Source: Archaeoglobaceae archaeon
Lineage (GTDB): Archaea > Halobacteriota > Archaeoglobi > Archaeoglobales > Archaeoglobaceae
Length of the DNA stretch: 64,000 bases
Assembly: GCA_027036775.1 (NCBI GenBank)
Contig: JALWDS010000018.1
Coordinates: 1 to 64,000, forward strand
Reading direction: 5' to 3'
In this document: positions 34,553 to 43,396 of the stretch, piece after piece
Numbering within the stretch: position 1 is the stretch's first letter
Layout of the letters: each line of letters begins with the position of its first letter
Translations under genes and position numbers: made by a program
Notes under the pieces: generated by a model
Database searches by the model: none
What the model saw: only the letters and a program-made list of their open reading frames with translations
What the model was told of the DNA's origin: nothing

Positions 34553-35452
34553 TTAGAGAGGTAGATAACGTTTGTCTAAATACCTCAGATACGTTTTGGC
34601 CCCAACCCTCTGAATGCATAGGGATGCTAAGTAGTTACCCAAAATGGCGCAATCCTTCAAGTTCTTGCCCTTTAAGAATCCGTAGAGGAATCCAGCGTTG
34701 AAGGCGTCTCCAGCCCCAGTCGTGTCAACGGGTTTAACTTCAAACGCCTTAACTTCGTAACTCTCCCTACCGTTCGTCACGTAGCAACCCTCCTCCCCCC
34801 TCTTAACTACGACGACATCGCAGAATTTTAAGAAGTGCTCCGCCCCCTCCTTGTAATCCAACCCCGTCAACTCCCTCACTTCGATCTCGTTCGGCATGAA
34901 AACGTCCGCATTTCTAACGAGCTTTTCAATCCTCTTTAAACCCAACTTGGCGTAAACGCTACCGGGATCGAAGCTCACGATTCCGTCAAAATCCTCGACC
35001 AACCTCTCTTGAGATTTAAAGGAATCCCAAGAAACCTTGCAGACGAAGGATGAGAGGTGCAAGACCTTGAAGCTTGAAACGTAGTCCAAATCTATCTCGT
35101 CGAACTTTATCGTGTCGTTGACAGCCGGATCGAGTAGTATAGCTCTTTTACCATCTCTATCGACGAAAACCATCGCACATCCCGTCCTACCTTCAGATAC
35201 GACGACCCCCTTAGTGTCAACGCCGTAACCCCTTAAATCCTCGATGAGAAACCTTCCGAAGTCGTCACTTCCAACCTTCCCCACAAATCCGCACTTCAAA
35301 CCCAGCTTGGCCAAAGCGGAAATCGTGTTTGCTGAACTCCCACCAGAATAGGTTTGAACGTCTATCACGTAGCTCTCCTCCTCAGCCTTAGGAATCTCGC
35401 TGACAAGATAGACCCTATCAACGTTCAGAGCACCGAAACCCACGACGTCCAC
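34553..35452 (-). CDS. PfkB-family carbohydrate/nucleoside kinase
   Basis: ATP-dependent small-molecule kinase of the ribokinase superfamily. The 299 residues carry the first signature GGSSANTISALAKLGLKCGFVGKVGSDDFGR (about 37-68) and the second, with catalytic Asp, DTTGAGDAFNAGFLYGFLKG (about 238-257). DVFMPNEIEVRELTG is a typical hinge-proximal segment. Substrate (ribose, nucleoside, fructose or other) cannot be inferred; no sugar operon is nearby. It is divergent from tpiA across 32 bases and precedes argC. Confidence 0.88.
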   Translation of the reverse strand: MDVVGFGALNVDRVYLVSEIPKAEEESYVIDVQTYSGGSSANTISALAKLGLKCGFVGKVGSDDFGRFLIEDLRGYGVDTKGVVVSEGRTGCAMVFVDRDGKRAILLDPAVNDTIKFDEIDLDYVSSFKVLHLSSFVCKVSWDSFKSQERLVEDFDGIVSFDPGSVYAKLGLKRIEKLVRNADVFMPNEIEVRELTGLDYKEGAEHFLKFCDVVVVKRGEEGCYVTNGRESYEVKAFEVKPVDTTGAGDAFNAGFLYGFLKGKNLKDCAILGNYLASLCIQRVGAKTYLRYLDKRYLPL

Positions 35453-35484
35453 AACGCTTAAATCGTCGTAACTATTTTAACTTT

Positions 35485-36144
35485 ATGGGCGTGATAGTTG
35501 TAAACTTCAAGGCCTACAGAGAGGGCTCTGGCGTTAGGGCTTTGGAAATAGCTAAAGCTGTTTTGGAAGTTAGGGACAGGGTTGACGACTACATAGCTGT
35601 AGCACCGAACTTCCTGGACTTGGCGGAAATTGCGAGGATGGGTTTAGACGTTTACGCACAGCACGTTGACCCAGTGGATTTCGGTAGCCATACGGGAAGG
35701 ATCACCGCTGAGATGGTAAAGGAGAAGGGGGCCAAGGGTAGCCTGATAAACCACAGCGAGAGAAGGCTCAAGTTGGCAGACATAGATTTTCTAATTCAGA
35801 AGCTCAAAAGCGTTGGGCTAACCTCTATCGTTTGCACCAACAACGTGAACACCACAAAAGCCGTTGCGGTTCTAAGCCCAGATTACGTTGCCGTAGAGCC
35901 TCCGGAGTTGATTGGGACAGGAATTCCCGTTAGCAAGGCTGAGCCTGAGGTGGTCGAGAATTCGGTTAGAGCGGTCAAGGAACTGAATCCAAAAGTTAAG
36001 GTTCTCTGCGGTGCTGGAATCACAACCCATGAGGACTACGTCAGAGCTTTGGACTTAGGAGCTGAGGGTGTTCTGCTCGCGAGCGGTATAGTTAAGGCTA
36101 AAGACCCCAAGAGGGCGTTGGAGGAGCTTGTGGGATTGAGATAA
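35485..36144 (+). CDS. tpiA: Triosephosphate isomerase, archaeal type
   Basis: Interconverts glyceraldehyde 3-phosphate and dihydroxyacetone phosphate. At 219 residues it has the compact archaeal length (bacterial enzymes about 250). Active-site features are the N-K pair in VVNFKAYREG, the catalytic His in LINHSERRLK and the catalytic Glu with loop 6 in VAVEPPELIGTGIPVSKA; phosphate-binding VLCGAGI and GVLLASGIV follow. The gene is divergent from the PfkB kinase and is followed by the two frameshifted small genes. Confidence 0.96.
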   Translation: MGVIVVNFKAYREGSGVRALEIAKAVLEVRDRVDDYIAVAPNFLDLAEIARMGLDVYAQHVDPVDFGSHTGRITAEMVKEKGAKGSLINHSERRLKLADIDFLIQKLKSVGLTSIVCTNNVNTTKAVAVLSPDYVAVEPPELIGTGIPVSKAEPEVVENSVRAVKELNPKVKVLCGAGITTHEDYVRALDLGAEGVLLASGIVKAKDPKRALEELVGLR

Positions 36145-36160
36145 AGCTCTAAAATCTCCT

Positions 36161-36246
36161 ATGGTAAGGTTTACTGAGCATGCACGGACAGACTGAACGA
36201 ATACGGGATACCGCAAGAGGTTGTCAGCGATGTATTGAAGAGTTGA
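36161..36246 (+). pseudogene. Frameshifted DUF4258-like small toxin gene
   Basis: Frame one reads MVRFTEHAR and runs into a stop. Moving by one base at about 36186 continues DRLNEYGIPQEVVSDVLKS and a stop. Joined, HARDRLNEYGIPQEVVSDVL matches the DUF4258 pattern (HAxxRxxERGIxxEEVxxVL), a family predicted to act as toxin beside DUF2283. The joined protein would be about 28 residues, short for DUF4258, so the gene seems truncated as well as shifted. Too short for the ORF track. Confidence 0.6.
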
Positions 36247-36267
36247 AATCGGGAGGTGGATCGAGCT

Positions 36268-36463
36268 ATGAAAGTAAAAAAGGTCCGATATTTTATATTT
36301 GAGGTTCTCTGAGTCTAAACCAGTTGACTCGGAAATGATTGACGATGACGTTATCATCCACTTGGATGAGAAGGGGAGCGTAGTCGGAATTGAAATATGG
36401 AGGGCGAGAGAGTTGATTTTACCTCAATTTCTTATGATAAAACAAGTGAAAAGTCTCACTTAA
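36268..36463 (+). pseudogene. Frameshifted DUF2283-like antitoxin gene
   Basis: ATG at 36268 follows a good ribosome site (GGGAGGTGG). MKVKK is then lost to a frameshift in a run of six A (36276-36281); the neighbouring frame continues SDILYLRFSESKPVDSEMIDDDVIIHLDEKGSVVGIEIWRARELI and ends at TAA 36463. With five A the whole would read as one DUF2283 protein of about 65 residues. A real single-base mutation, slippage or a sequencing error would each explain it. It lies 21 bases after the DUF4258-like relic, the usual pairing. Confidence 0.72.
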
Positions 36464-36473
36464 TACGGGGATT

Positions 36474-37211
36474 ATGAGCGTTTTAACTGTAAACGATCTC
36501 ACGGTGAGATACGGAGAAAAAATTGCAGTTGATTCGATAAGCTTTACGGTCGAAAGGGGAGAGGTCTTTGGATTGCTCGGGCCAAACGGTGCTGGTAAGA
36601 GTTCGACACTTAAGGCGATAGTTGGTTTGGTTCCATACAGGGGAGAGGTAAGGTTGTTCGGAAGACCGATTGACGTCAAAGCTAAGAACCTTATAGGATA
36701 CGTTCCAGAGGAGTTCATGCTCTTGGAATCCCTAACTCCTAAGGAGTTTTTCGAGTTCGTTGCGTCGGTAAGGAGGGTAAAAGCGAACGATAGGGTTGAA
36801 AAGTTGGTGAAAGCCTTTGGAATTGAGAGATACTTCGAAACCCCGATAAATGCTCTTTCCATGGGAACGAAGCAGAAAGTGGCTATAATATCCGCACAGC
36901 TCCACGATCCACCTCTTTTAATACTGGACGAGCCTTTGAACGGTTTGGATGCAAAATCCTCCAAAATCTTGAAGGAGATGATGGTAAAACACGTGGAGAG
37001 TGGAGGTGCAATAATTTTCTCAACCCACATCATGGAGATAGCGGAAAAGCTTTGCGACAGGATTGCGGTAATGAACGACGGAAGGATAATTGCAATGGGA
37101 ACAATTGAAGAGCTTAGAGACATTGCTCTAACGGACGGAAGCTTGGAGGAAATTTTCTTAAAGCTGACGGGCCAAATGGAGGAGATAGACGAGATTTTAA
37201 AGGGCTTATGA
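36474..37211 (+). CDS. ABC-2 type transporter, ATP-binding protein
   Basis: ATPase of 245 residues, probably an exporter component. Walker A LLGPNGAGKSSTLKAI (about 37-45), a Q-loop near IGYVPEEFMLLESL, signature-region ALSMGTKQKVAIISAQ (LSMGT in place of LSGGQ, common in ABC-2 ATPases), Walker B LLILDEPLNGLD and switch IIFSTHIM. The permease gene overlaps its last 4 bases, so the two make one system. The substrate is unknown. Confidence 0.88.
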   Translation: MSVLTVNDLTVRYGEKIAVDSISFTVERGEVFGLLGPNGAGKSSTLKAIVGLVPYRGEVRLFGRPIDVKAKNLIGYVPEEFMLLESLTPKEFFEFVASVRRVKANDRVEKLVKAFGIERYFETPINALSMGTKQKVAIISAQLHDPPLLILDEPLNGLDAKSSKILKEMMVKHVESGGAIIFSTHIMEIAEKLCDRIAVMNDGRIIAMGTIEELRDIALTDGSLEEIFLKLTGQMEEIDEILKGL

Positions 37212-38635
37212 ACATTTGGGAGATTTCGAGGATTCTATACAGGGAAATTCTTTTTAGAAGCGTCGCTCAGACCAACGTCAGAAAGAGACCTAAAGACATC
37301 GTTAAAGCGATTGACAGCCAGATGTGGGCGAACAAGATAATCTTAGCCCTGTTTCTGTCGATTCTGCCATTTTTCGTTGCAACAAAACCTACGGTCTCCA
37401 ACTGCTTCGCATTCTTGGCCATACTACTGTTCAACTTCGTATTCTTCTTCCTTCAGACGGTTACGACATTCTTCTCAGACGCTTTCGACATCCTGCACAC
37501 TCTACCCCTGAGTCCAAAGGAGGTATCGAAGGTTAGAATGCTCACCTTTTTGCGGATATTCGACATACCGCTAATTGCGGTAACGATTGCAACCCCTCTC
37601 GCTTTCGGAATTTTCGTTTCCCCAATTTCCGCATTCTGGTCTCTTTTGGGAGCTGTAACCTCCGAACTGTTTGCGATAACGATGGTTGTTTCTCTTGCAA
37701 GGTTATTCTACTCGAAAGTTGCATACTCAACAGGTGGCTGGAAAACGATCTTGAGGATGTTTTACATGATAGCTTGGAGCGTTTCAGCCTTCTTCTTCTA
37801 CTTCTTTGCGTTCGTAATTGAGAAGATTTCGAACCTCAACTTCGACTTCAGGGGATTGAACTTCGTGTTTCCGATCTGCTTCGGCTACCTGATGAGCGGA
37901 AACTTCAGCTACACCGCTTTGATCTTCTCCCTTGCCTATCTATCGATGGCAGTATTTTCGTTCAGAAAGACTTTGTCAGCAATCAACGAGAGGATAGTTC
38001 CAAGCTCGTCTAAAGCAGGAGAGGTAAGGATAAAAGTAACGCATCCCGTCATAGGCATCTTTAAGAAGGATTTGAGGTTGATTAGCAGATGTCCGGCCCA
38101 TACGATGATGCTTTTTCTTCCGATAATATTTGGAATCGTTTACGCAACCATTAGCGTATCGTTTGCTATACCGATGGTTCTATTCACAATTATTTTGGTC
38201 GTCTTTACATCTTACGGAATCGAGAGGGAATACGTCAAGGTTTTACCGATAGACTTCTGGACCCTAACTGCGGGAAAGACCCTCCTCTCTGTTCTCGTTT
38301 ACTTGTCGGCTATCTTTTGCGTCTCTGTATTTTCGAGGAGCTTAAATACTATCGGGTTCGCACAGATACCTTCGGTAATTGCGGTAAGCGTCTTCGTATC
38401 TCTGATCATGGAGAAGTTAAACGTGAGGGGTAACGTTTACTTGGAAGTGAGCCATCTAATCTTCATACTCTTGCCCGCACTCGTAATAGTTTACACTCCG
38501 CTGTTGGTCGGATTGATTGCAAAAGCGACGTTAAAAACGGATATGACAACAATATCATTCACAATGGGCACGATAGAGCTTCTTACAGTTATTGGGATTG
38601 CAAAAATTAAAAAGGTTAGAACTCTGGAGAGCTGA
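37208..38635 (+). CDS. ABC-2 type transporter, large membrane subunit
   Basis: A 475-residue membrane protein with about ten or more hydrophobic segments in two clusters, separated by a soluble stretch around residues 250-285 ([37 protein letters not shown]). Early segments: [15 protein letters not shown] and [20 protein letters not shown]. No enzymatic motif. Translationally coupled with the ATPase gene upstream, it forms the channel part. The substrate cannot be guessed. Its 3' end overlaps the convergent thermosome gene by 20 bases. Confidence 0.8.
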   Translation: MNIWEISRILYREILFRSVAQTNVRKRPKDIVKAIDSQMWANKIILALFLSILPFFVATKPTVSNCFAFLAILLFNFVFFFLQTVTTFFSDAFDILHTLPLSPKEVSKVRMLTFLRIFDIPLIAVTIATPLAFGIFVSPISAFWSLLGAVTSELFAITMVVSLARLFYSKVAYSTGGWKTILRMFYMIAWSVSAFFFYFFAFVIEKISNLNFDFRGLNFVFPICFGYLMSGNFSYTALIFSLAYLSMAVFSFRKTLSAINERIVPSSSKAGEVRIKVTHPVIGIFKKDLRLISRCPAHTMMLFLPIIFGIVYATISVSFAIPMVLFTIILVVFTSYGIEREYVKVLPIDFWTLTAGKTLLSVLVYLSAIFCVSVFSRSLNTIGFAQIPSVIAVSVFVSLIMEKLNVRGNVYLEVSHLIFILLPALVIVYTPLLVGLIAKATLKTDMTTISFTMGTIELLTVIGIAKIKKVRTLES

Positions 38636-40253
38636 ACTCTTCACCGCCCTTCTCCTTCTCTTTCTCCTTTTCGAGACCCTTGGCAGCGATTACGTCGTCT
38701 ATTCTGAGTATCATTATTGCCGCTTCAGTAGCTCCGCTTATAGCCTGCTTTTTGACCCTTATGGGTTCGAGGACTCCCTTTTCCTTCATGTCAGTAACTT
38801 TGCCCTCGAAGACGTCCACACCGTAAGTAACCTTGCCCTCTTCGTGAGCTTTTCTGAGTTCTACTAAGATGTCTATTGGATCCAATCCCGCGTTCTCTGC
38901 CAGAGTTCTTGGAATTATCTCGAGAGCTTGTGCAAACGCTTCAGCTGCCAACTGCTCCCTCCCTCCAAGCGACGGTGCCCAGTCCTTTATCCTCAGGCTC
39001 AGCTCTATCTCCGGTGCTCCTCCTCCCGCCACTACCTTCCCGTCTTCGATCGCACATGCCACAGCTCTAACGGCATCCTCTATACCCCTCGCAATCTCGT
39101 CAACTATGTGCTCAGTTCCGCCTCTGACGAGTATTGTGACCGCTCTTGGGTTCTTGCAACCCGTTACGAAGACCATCTTGTCCTCTCCGACCTTCCTCTC
39201 TTCAACGAGCTCAGCTTCACCCAAGTCCTCAGGCTTTATGTCCCTCAGGTCCGTTATTATCTTAGCTCCAGTAGCCTTGGCCAACTTCTCTATGTCGCTC
39301 TTCTTTACCCTTCTTACAGCTAAGACACCAGCTTTGGCCAAGTAGTATTGTGCCAAGTCGTCTATTCCCTTCTGGCAGAACACCACATTCGCACCTGCCT
39401 GAACTATCCTGTCCACCATCTCCTTTATCATCTTCTCTTCCTGCTCTATGAACTTCTGCAACATCTCAGGATCGCTAATTCTAATTTTGGCATCTATCTC
39501 CGTCTCCTTAACCTCCAAAGCGGTGTCCAAAAGTGCTATCTTGGCATTTTCAACCCTCTTGGGCATCGCTGGGTGAACGACCTCCTTGTCAAGGACAATA
39601 CCGTCCACGAGCATCGTATCTTCAACGGCACTACCCGGTTTCTTCTCAATCTTCACGTCCTCTGGATCGACCTTTATTGAACCGTCAACCTCTTGAGCAA
39701 CCGATTTGACCGCTTTAACCACTATGTCCGCCAGCTTCTCTATGGCCACTTCGGCACCCTTTCCAGTCATTGCGGTTTTAGCAATCTTCTTGAGCGTTTC
39801 GTCGTCGTCCTTGCTCACGGGAATTGCTATGTTGTCCAATATTTCCATGGCCTTCTCGCTCGCCAGTCTGTAACCCTTAGCGATTATGGTTGGGTGGACG
39901 TCTTGGTCTAAGAGCTCTTCGGCCCTTCTCAGTAGCTCACCGGCCAAGACAACTGCAGTAGTCGTTCCATCACCGACTTCACTGTCCTGCGCTTTAGCAA
40001 CTTCAACGATCATCTTAGCTGCTGGGTGTTCAACGTCCATTTCCTTTAGAATTGTTACGCCGTCGTTAGTGATAGTTATATCACCCAAGCTGTCGACGAG
40101 CATCTTGTCCATTCCCCTTGGACCCAAAGTTGTTCTCACCGCTTCAGCTATAACCTTTGCAGCGGTTATGTTCATCCTCAACGCATCCCTACCAGTCGTT
40201 CTCTGCGTCCCCTCCTTCAGTATCAAAACCGGAACTCCCTGCAACGTCGCCAT
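38616..40253 (-). CDS. thsA: Thermosome subunit (group II chaperonin)
   Basis: ATP-dependent chaperonin subunit that forms double rings for refolding proteins. The 545 residues have [32 protein letters not shown] and [18 protein letters not shown] (nucleotide site), [15 protein letters not shown] (late signature) and a charged tail [15 protein letters not shown] in place of the GGM repeats of some homologues. Which paralogue this is (alpha or beta) I cannot say, so the symbol is provisional. A strong TATA box and a G-rich ribosome region precede the ATG. Confidence 0.95.
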   Translation of the reverse strand: MATLQGVPVLILKEGTQRTTGRDALRMNITAAKVIAEAVRTTLGPRGMDKMLVDSLGDITITNDGVTILKEMDVEHPAAKMIVEVAKAQDSEVGDGTTTAVVLAGELLRRAEELLDQDVHPTIIAKGYRLASEKAMEILDNIAIPVSKDDDETLKKIAKTAMTGKGAEVAIEKLADIVVKAVKSVAQEVDGSIKVDPEDVKIEKKPGSAVEDTMLVDGIVLDKEVVHPAMPKRVENAKIALLDTALEVKETEIDAKIRISDPEMLQKFIEQEEKMIKEMVDRIVQAGANVVFCQKGIDDLAQYYLAKAGVLAVRRVKKSDIEKLAKATGAKIITDLRDIKPEDLGEAELVEERKVGEDKMVFVTGCKNPRAVTILVRGGTEHIVDEIARGIEDAVRAVACAIEDGKVVAGGGAPEIELSLRIKDWAPSLGGREQLAAEAFAQALEIIPRTLAENAGLDPIDILVELRKAHEEGKVTYGVDVFEGKVTDMKEKGVLEPIRVKKQAISGATEAAIMILRIDDVIAAKGLEKEKEKEKGGEEFSSPEF

Positions 40254-40289
40254 CCCTCACCACCCCCCAAAATCACTGAAATAGTAGGT

Positions 40290-40304
40290 CTATATAAAGG
40301 TTTC
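40290..40304 (-). promoter_or_regulatory. Thermosome promoter
   Basis: On the minus strand GCGAAACCTTTATATAGACC combines a BRE-like GAAACC with a TATA box about 40 bases before the start codon; GGGGGGTGGTGAGGG precedes the ATG. No clear heat-shock regulator palindrome is visible. Confidence 0.55.
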
Positions 40305-40359
40305 GCTACCATAAATTTCATAAATCGTAACGCAAAGAACGAAATGGCTCTCTTTGAAT

Positions 40360-40434
40360 GGACCCGTAGCCTAGCTTGGACAGGGCGTGGGCCTCCTAAG
40401 CCCAAGGTCGCGGGTTCAAATCCCGCCGGGTCCG
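40360..40434 (+). tRNA. tRNA-Arg (CCU anticodon)
   Basis: The acceptor arms GGACCCG and CGGGTCC pair perfectly, with discriminator G. The D arm is GCC...GGGC-like with loop TAGCTTGGACA, the anticodon arm is TGGGC-CTCCTAA-GCCCA with anticodon CCT, and the T arm is GCGGG-TTCAAAT-CCCGC. No intron and no encoded CCA. Confidence 0.95.
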
Positions 40435-40481
40435 CTACTTTTTCATAGTAAACGTTTTAAAATTCGAGTATATTGAAAGCT

Positions 40482-41750
40482 ATGCTTGAAAGGTTGATTA
40501 GAGTAACGCAGGAGCACCACGACCTCTTCAAGTATTCGATACCCCTAATTGCAAGTGAGAACGTGACGAGTTATGCGGTCAGGAGGTTTTACCTAAGCGA
40601 TTTCGGGCACAGATACGCTGAGGGGTGGGTTGGAAGGAGGTTCTATCAGGGTTGCAGGTTCATGGACGAGCTTGAAGCTCTGGCCATAGAGCTTACCAAG
40701 AAGCTGTTCGGATGCGATCACGCAAACGTCCAACCGATTTCGGGAGTTACAGCAAACATGGCAACTTTCTTCGCCTTAACCAAACCCAAAGACCTCATAA
40801 TTTCTCTGTCCGTTCCAGACGGTGGACACATATCTCACGACAGGTTTTCCGCCGCTGGAGTTAGGGGATTGAAGGTGGAGCACTACGTTTTCGATTCCGA
40901 GGTTATGAACATAGATGTTGATGCAACAAGGAGGAAGTTGGAAGGGATGGAAGAGAAGCCCAAGGTTTTCGTTCTGGGTGCAAGCCTGTTTCTCTTCCCC
41001 CACCCGGTTAAAGAGATCGTCGAGCTTGCAAAAGAATACGATGCGAAGGTCGTTTACGACGGTAGTCACGTTCTCGGTTTGATAGCAGGAAAGGAGTTTC
41101 AAGACCCCATTAAGGAGGGGGCCGACGTGGTGACAGCTTCAACGCACAAAACGTTTCCGGGACCTCAGAGGGCAATAATAATGTGCAAGAGGGACTTGGC
41201 GAAGAAGATCGATCACGGTGTTTTTCCCGGTGTAGTGAGCAATCATCACGTCCACAGCTTAGCGGGATACGTCATGGCATGTTTGGAGATGCTTGAGTTC
41301 GGTAGGGATTACGCGAAGCAGATCGTGAAAAACGCAAAAGCCTTGGCTGAGGAGCTTTACAACTTGGGATACGACGTTTTGTGCCCTGATTTGGGTTTCA
41401 CGAAGTCCCATCAAATTGCAATCGACGTTTCGAAGTTTGGAGGCGGAGATTACGTCGCGAAGAAGCTTGAAGAGTGCGGTATCATACTCAACAAGAACCT
41501 GCTACCTTGGGACGACGTTAGAAATGCTGAAAATCCATCTGGGATAAGGATAGGCGTTCAGGAGGTTACGAGGGTCGGTATGAAGGAGAACGAGATGGGG
41601 AGAATTGCGGAATTCATAGACATGGCCTTAAAGGAGAAGAAGTCTCCGAAGGTGATTAGAGAGGAGGTTAAGGAGTTCAAGTCAGAATTTTTGACCGTCA
41701 AATACACGTTCGAGGAGTGTCCGGCATATGACTTTCCAAAGGTGATATGA
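40482..41750 (+). CDS. glyA: Serine hydroxymethyltransferase
   Basis: PLP enzyme interconverting serine and glycine with a (methano)pterin carrier in archaea. The 422 residues contain IPLIASENVTSYAV, YAEGWVGRRFYQGCRFMDELE, NVQPISGVTANMA and the PLP-lysine motif TASTHKTFPGPQRAI (Lys about residue 226). STHKTFPGPQ is the archaeal version of TTHKTLRGPR. I choose ATG 40482 over the TTG at 40473: the TTTTAAAA run at about 40455-40462 is placed for transcription to begin at that ATG. The 139-residue gene follows almost at once. Confidence 0.95.
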   Translation: MLERLIRVTQEHHDLFKYSIPLIASENVTSYAVRRFYLSDFGHRYAEGWVGRRFYQGCRFMDELEALAIELTKKLFGCDHANVQPISGVTANMATFFALTKPKDLIISLSVPDGGHISHDRFSAAGVRGLKVEHYVFDSEVMNIDVDATRRKLEGMEEKPKVFVLGASLFLFPHPVKEIVELAKEYDAKVVYDGSHVLGLIAGKEFQDPIKEGADVVTASTHKTFPGPQRAIIMCKRDLAKKIDHGVFPGVVSNHHVHSLAGYVMACLEMLEFGRDYAKQIVKNAKALAEELYNLGYDVLCPDLGFTKSHQIAIDVSKFGGGDYVAKKLEECGIILNKNLLPWDDVRNAENPSGIRIGVQEVTRVGMKENEMGRIAEFIDMALKEKKSPKVIREEVKEFKSEFLTVKYTFEECPAYDFPKVI

Positions 41751-41751
41751 G

Positions 41752-42171
41752 ATGTATCTGGTCGATAAGGGAAAAGGGATTGCAATAGTTAAAAACGATA
41801 GCGTTGTTACAAGGCATTTGAGGTTTAGCGGGAGGATTTTGGCGGGTCTTAGAGTCGTATTTTGGGGAAACGTTGAAGCTGAAGAAGTTTGCGTCTGTAA
41901 GGGTTGCGTTATAATGGGCGACGTGATATGCGATAGGGCTGTAATAGGTGCTTCTACGAGGTTTAAAAGGATAATAGCAAACGATTTCGCTCTAATTCAG
42001 AGCAAATGCATCGGCAAATACGTTAAGGCTAAGAATGTTAAGATTGCGGAAGGTTGCGTTATCGGTGAAGTGGATGCTGAGGAGAGCATATTGATAGACG
42101 GTAACTCGAAGCTTGGAAGGTTGAACGCCAAGAGGATACTGGCGGTGAGCGAACAAAAGTTAACAGCTTAG
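41752..42171 (+). CDS. Bactofilin-like beta-helix protein, function unknown
   Basis: The 139 residues consist of short, regular hydrophobic-glycine repeats: [42 protein letters not shown]...[33 protein letters not shown]. Such six-residue rungs build a right-handed beta-helix, as in bactofilins or hexapeptide proteins. Unlike acyltransferases of this fold, no catalytic His is evident. The start is one base after the glyA stop, so it is co-transcribed with glyA, and purM follows. The role may be structural or as a scaffold, which is inference. Confidence 0.62.
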   Translation: MYLVDKGKGIAIVKNDSVVTRHLRFSGRILAGLRVVFWGNVEAEEVCVCKGCVIMGDVICDRAVIGASTRFKRIIANDFALIQSKCIGKYVKAKNVKIAEGCVIGEVDAEESILIDGNSKLGRLNAKRILAVSEQKLTA

Positions 42172-42239
42172 GCGGAAGTTTAATGGATGGAATACAAAAA
42201 CGAGAAAAAAAGATACATAACTCCACAGCCACTAACTTC

Positions 42240-43226
42240 ATGGAGAAGTTCAGCTACGCTAAGGCTGGGGTGGACATAAAAGCGGAAGAGAGGGCGGTAA
42301 AGTCCCTCATAAGCAAGATAAAGCACATCAGAGAGGGTTTCGGAAGACCCATCCTGATGGGACACTACGCAAGCGTCTTAGATTTTGGAAGTTACGGGGT
42401 TGCAGTAACAACGGATGGCGTAGGAACTAAGGTTATCGTTGCGGAAAAGATGGGTAAGTTCGACACAATCGGAATAGACTGTGTCGCAATGAACGTCAAC
42501 GATTTGATTGCTATAGGAGCTGAGCCGATTGCCATGGTTGACTACATAGCAACTTTCAGGCCCGATGAAAAGGTTATGGAGCAGATAGCAATAGGATTGG
42601 AGAGGGGTTGCGAAATTGCGAACATAACTCTCGTCGGAGGGGAGACCGCAACTCTTCCCGATTTGATTAGGGGGTGGGATCTGGTGGGAACCGCTGTTGG
42701 TGTTGTCGAGAAAGACAAGATAATCACCGGAGAAAAGATAAGAGAGGGGGACGTCATATTCGGAATACCGAGCAGTGGAATACACAGCAACGGTTTGACC
42801 CTTGCAAGGAAAGTGATAGAGAGTGCGGGATTGAGCTATCACGATAAGTTCAACGGTAAAACTATAGGAGAAGAACTGCTAACACCAACGAGGATATACA
42901 TCGACGTTTTGAATGTCGTTAGGAACTGCGAGGTTCACGGTTTGGCACACATAACCGGTGGAGGATTTCTTAACTTGAAGAGGTTGAAGGACGTTAAGTT
43001 CGTCATCGACAAACCCCTCAAACCACACAAGATATTCAAGCTAATTCAAGAGCTTGGAAACGTTGACGACGATGAGATGTTCAGGACCTTTAACATGGGT
43101 ATGGGTTTTGCGGTAATATTGCCAGAGGACGAGGTTGAATGCGTTAGAAAGTTCGTTGACGGTAGGGTCGTGGGTTACGTTGAAGAGGGGGAGGGAGTTT
43201 ACGTTGAGGAGATGCGGATAGATTGA
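42240..43226 (+). CDS. purM: Phosphoribosylformylglycinamidine cyclo-ligase (AIR synthase)
   Basis: Fifth step of purine synthesis: ATP-dependent closure of the imidazole ring. The 328 residues start at ATG 42240 ([16 protein letters not shown]), the family opening; the track start adds 19 unrelated residues. Motifs: [57 protein letters not shown], the glycine-rich [18 protein letters not shown] and [14 protein letters not shown]. With the glyA-linked group upstream it may be part of a one-carbon/purine cluster, although the gap suggests a separate start. Confidence 0.95.
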   Translation: MEKFSYAKAGVDIKAEERAVKSLISKIKHIREGFGRPILMGHYASVLDFGSYGVAVTTDGVGTKVIVAEKMGKFDTIGIDCVAMNVNDLIAIGAEPIAMVDYIATFRPDEKVMEQIAIGLERGCEIANITLVGGETATLPDLIRGWDLVGTAVGVVEKDKIITGEKIREGDVIFGIPSSGIHSNGLTLARKVIESAGLSYHDKFNGKTIGEELLTPTRIYIDVLNVVRNCEVHGLAHITGGGFLNLKRLKDVKFVIDKPLKPHKIFKLIQELGNVDDDEMFRTFNMGMGFAVILPEDEVECVRKFVDGRVVGYVEEGEGVYVEEMRID

Positions 43227-43344
43227 GAACATTTTTTGATATAATTATTTATTATTTTGAAAATAAATAATAATTTTGACGGATTCTCAAACTTTTTCAA
43301 TCGAAATCTAACTACCCTAACAAAAAATCACGAGAGATTTTTGA

Positions 43345-43361
43345 GAAAAGGTTATATACTA
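43345..43361 (+). promoter_or_regulatory. Strong promoter of the DUF505 gene
   Basis: GAAAAGGTTATATACT combines a purine-rich BRE with a consensus-like TATA box 37-50 bases before the ATG. The implied start is about 10-15 bases before the start codon, just upstream of the GGAGGTGA ribosome site. Confidence 0.6.
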
Positions 43362-43396
43362 TCTTAAGCAACTTCGAACAAGTTGGAGGTGAAGGG

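Noticed and set aside
38876-39911. Several plus-strand ORFs of 64-158 residues opposite the thermosome gene
   Set aside because: They are frame shadows of a clear coding gene: biased Ser/Leu composition, no ribosome site, no family resemblance.
43238-43275. AT-rich near-palindrome AATTATTTATTATTTT-gaaa-ATAAATAATAATT after purM
   Set aside because: The arms mismatch at several positions and consist only of A and T; it may be a terminator tract, but nothing separates it from ordinary AT-rich intergenic DNA.
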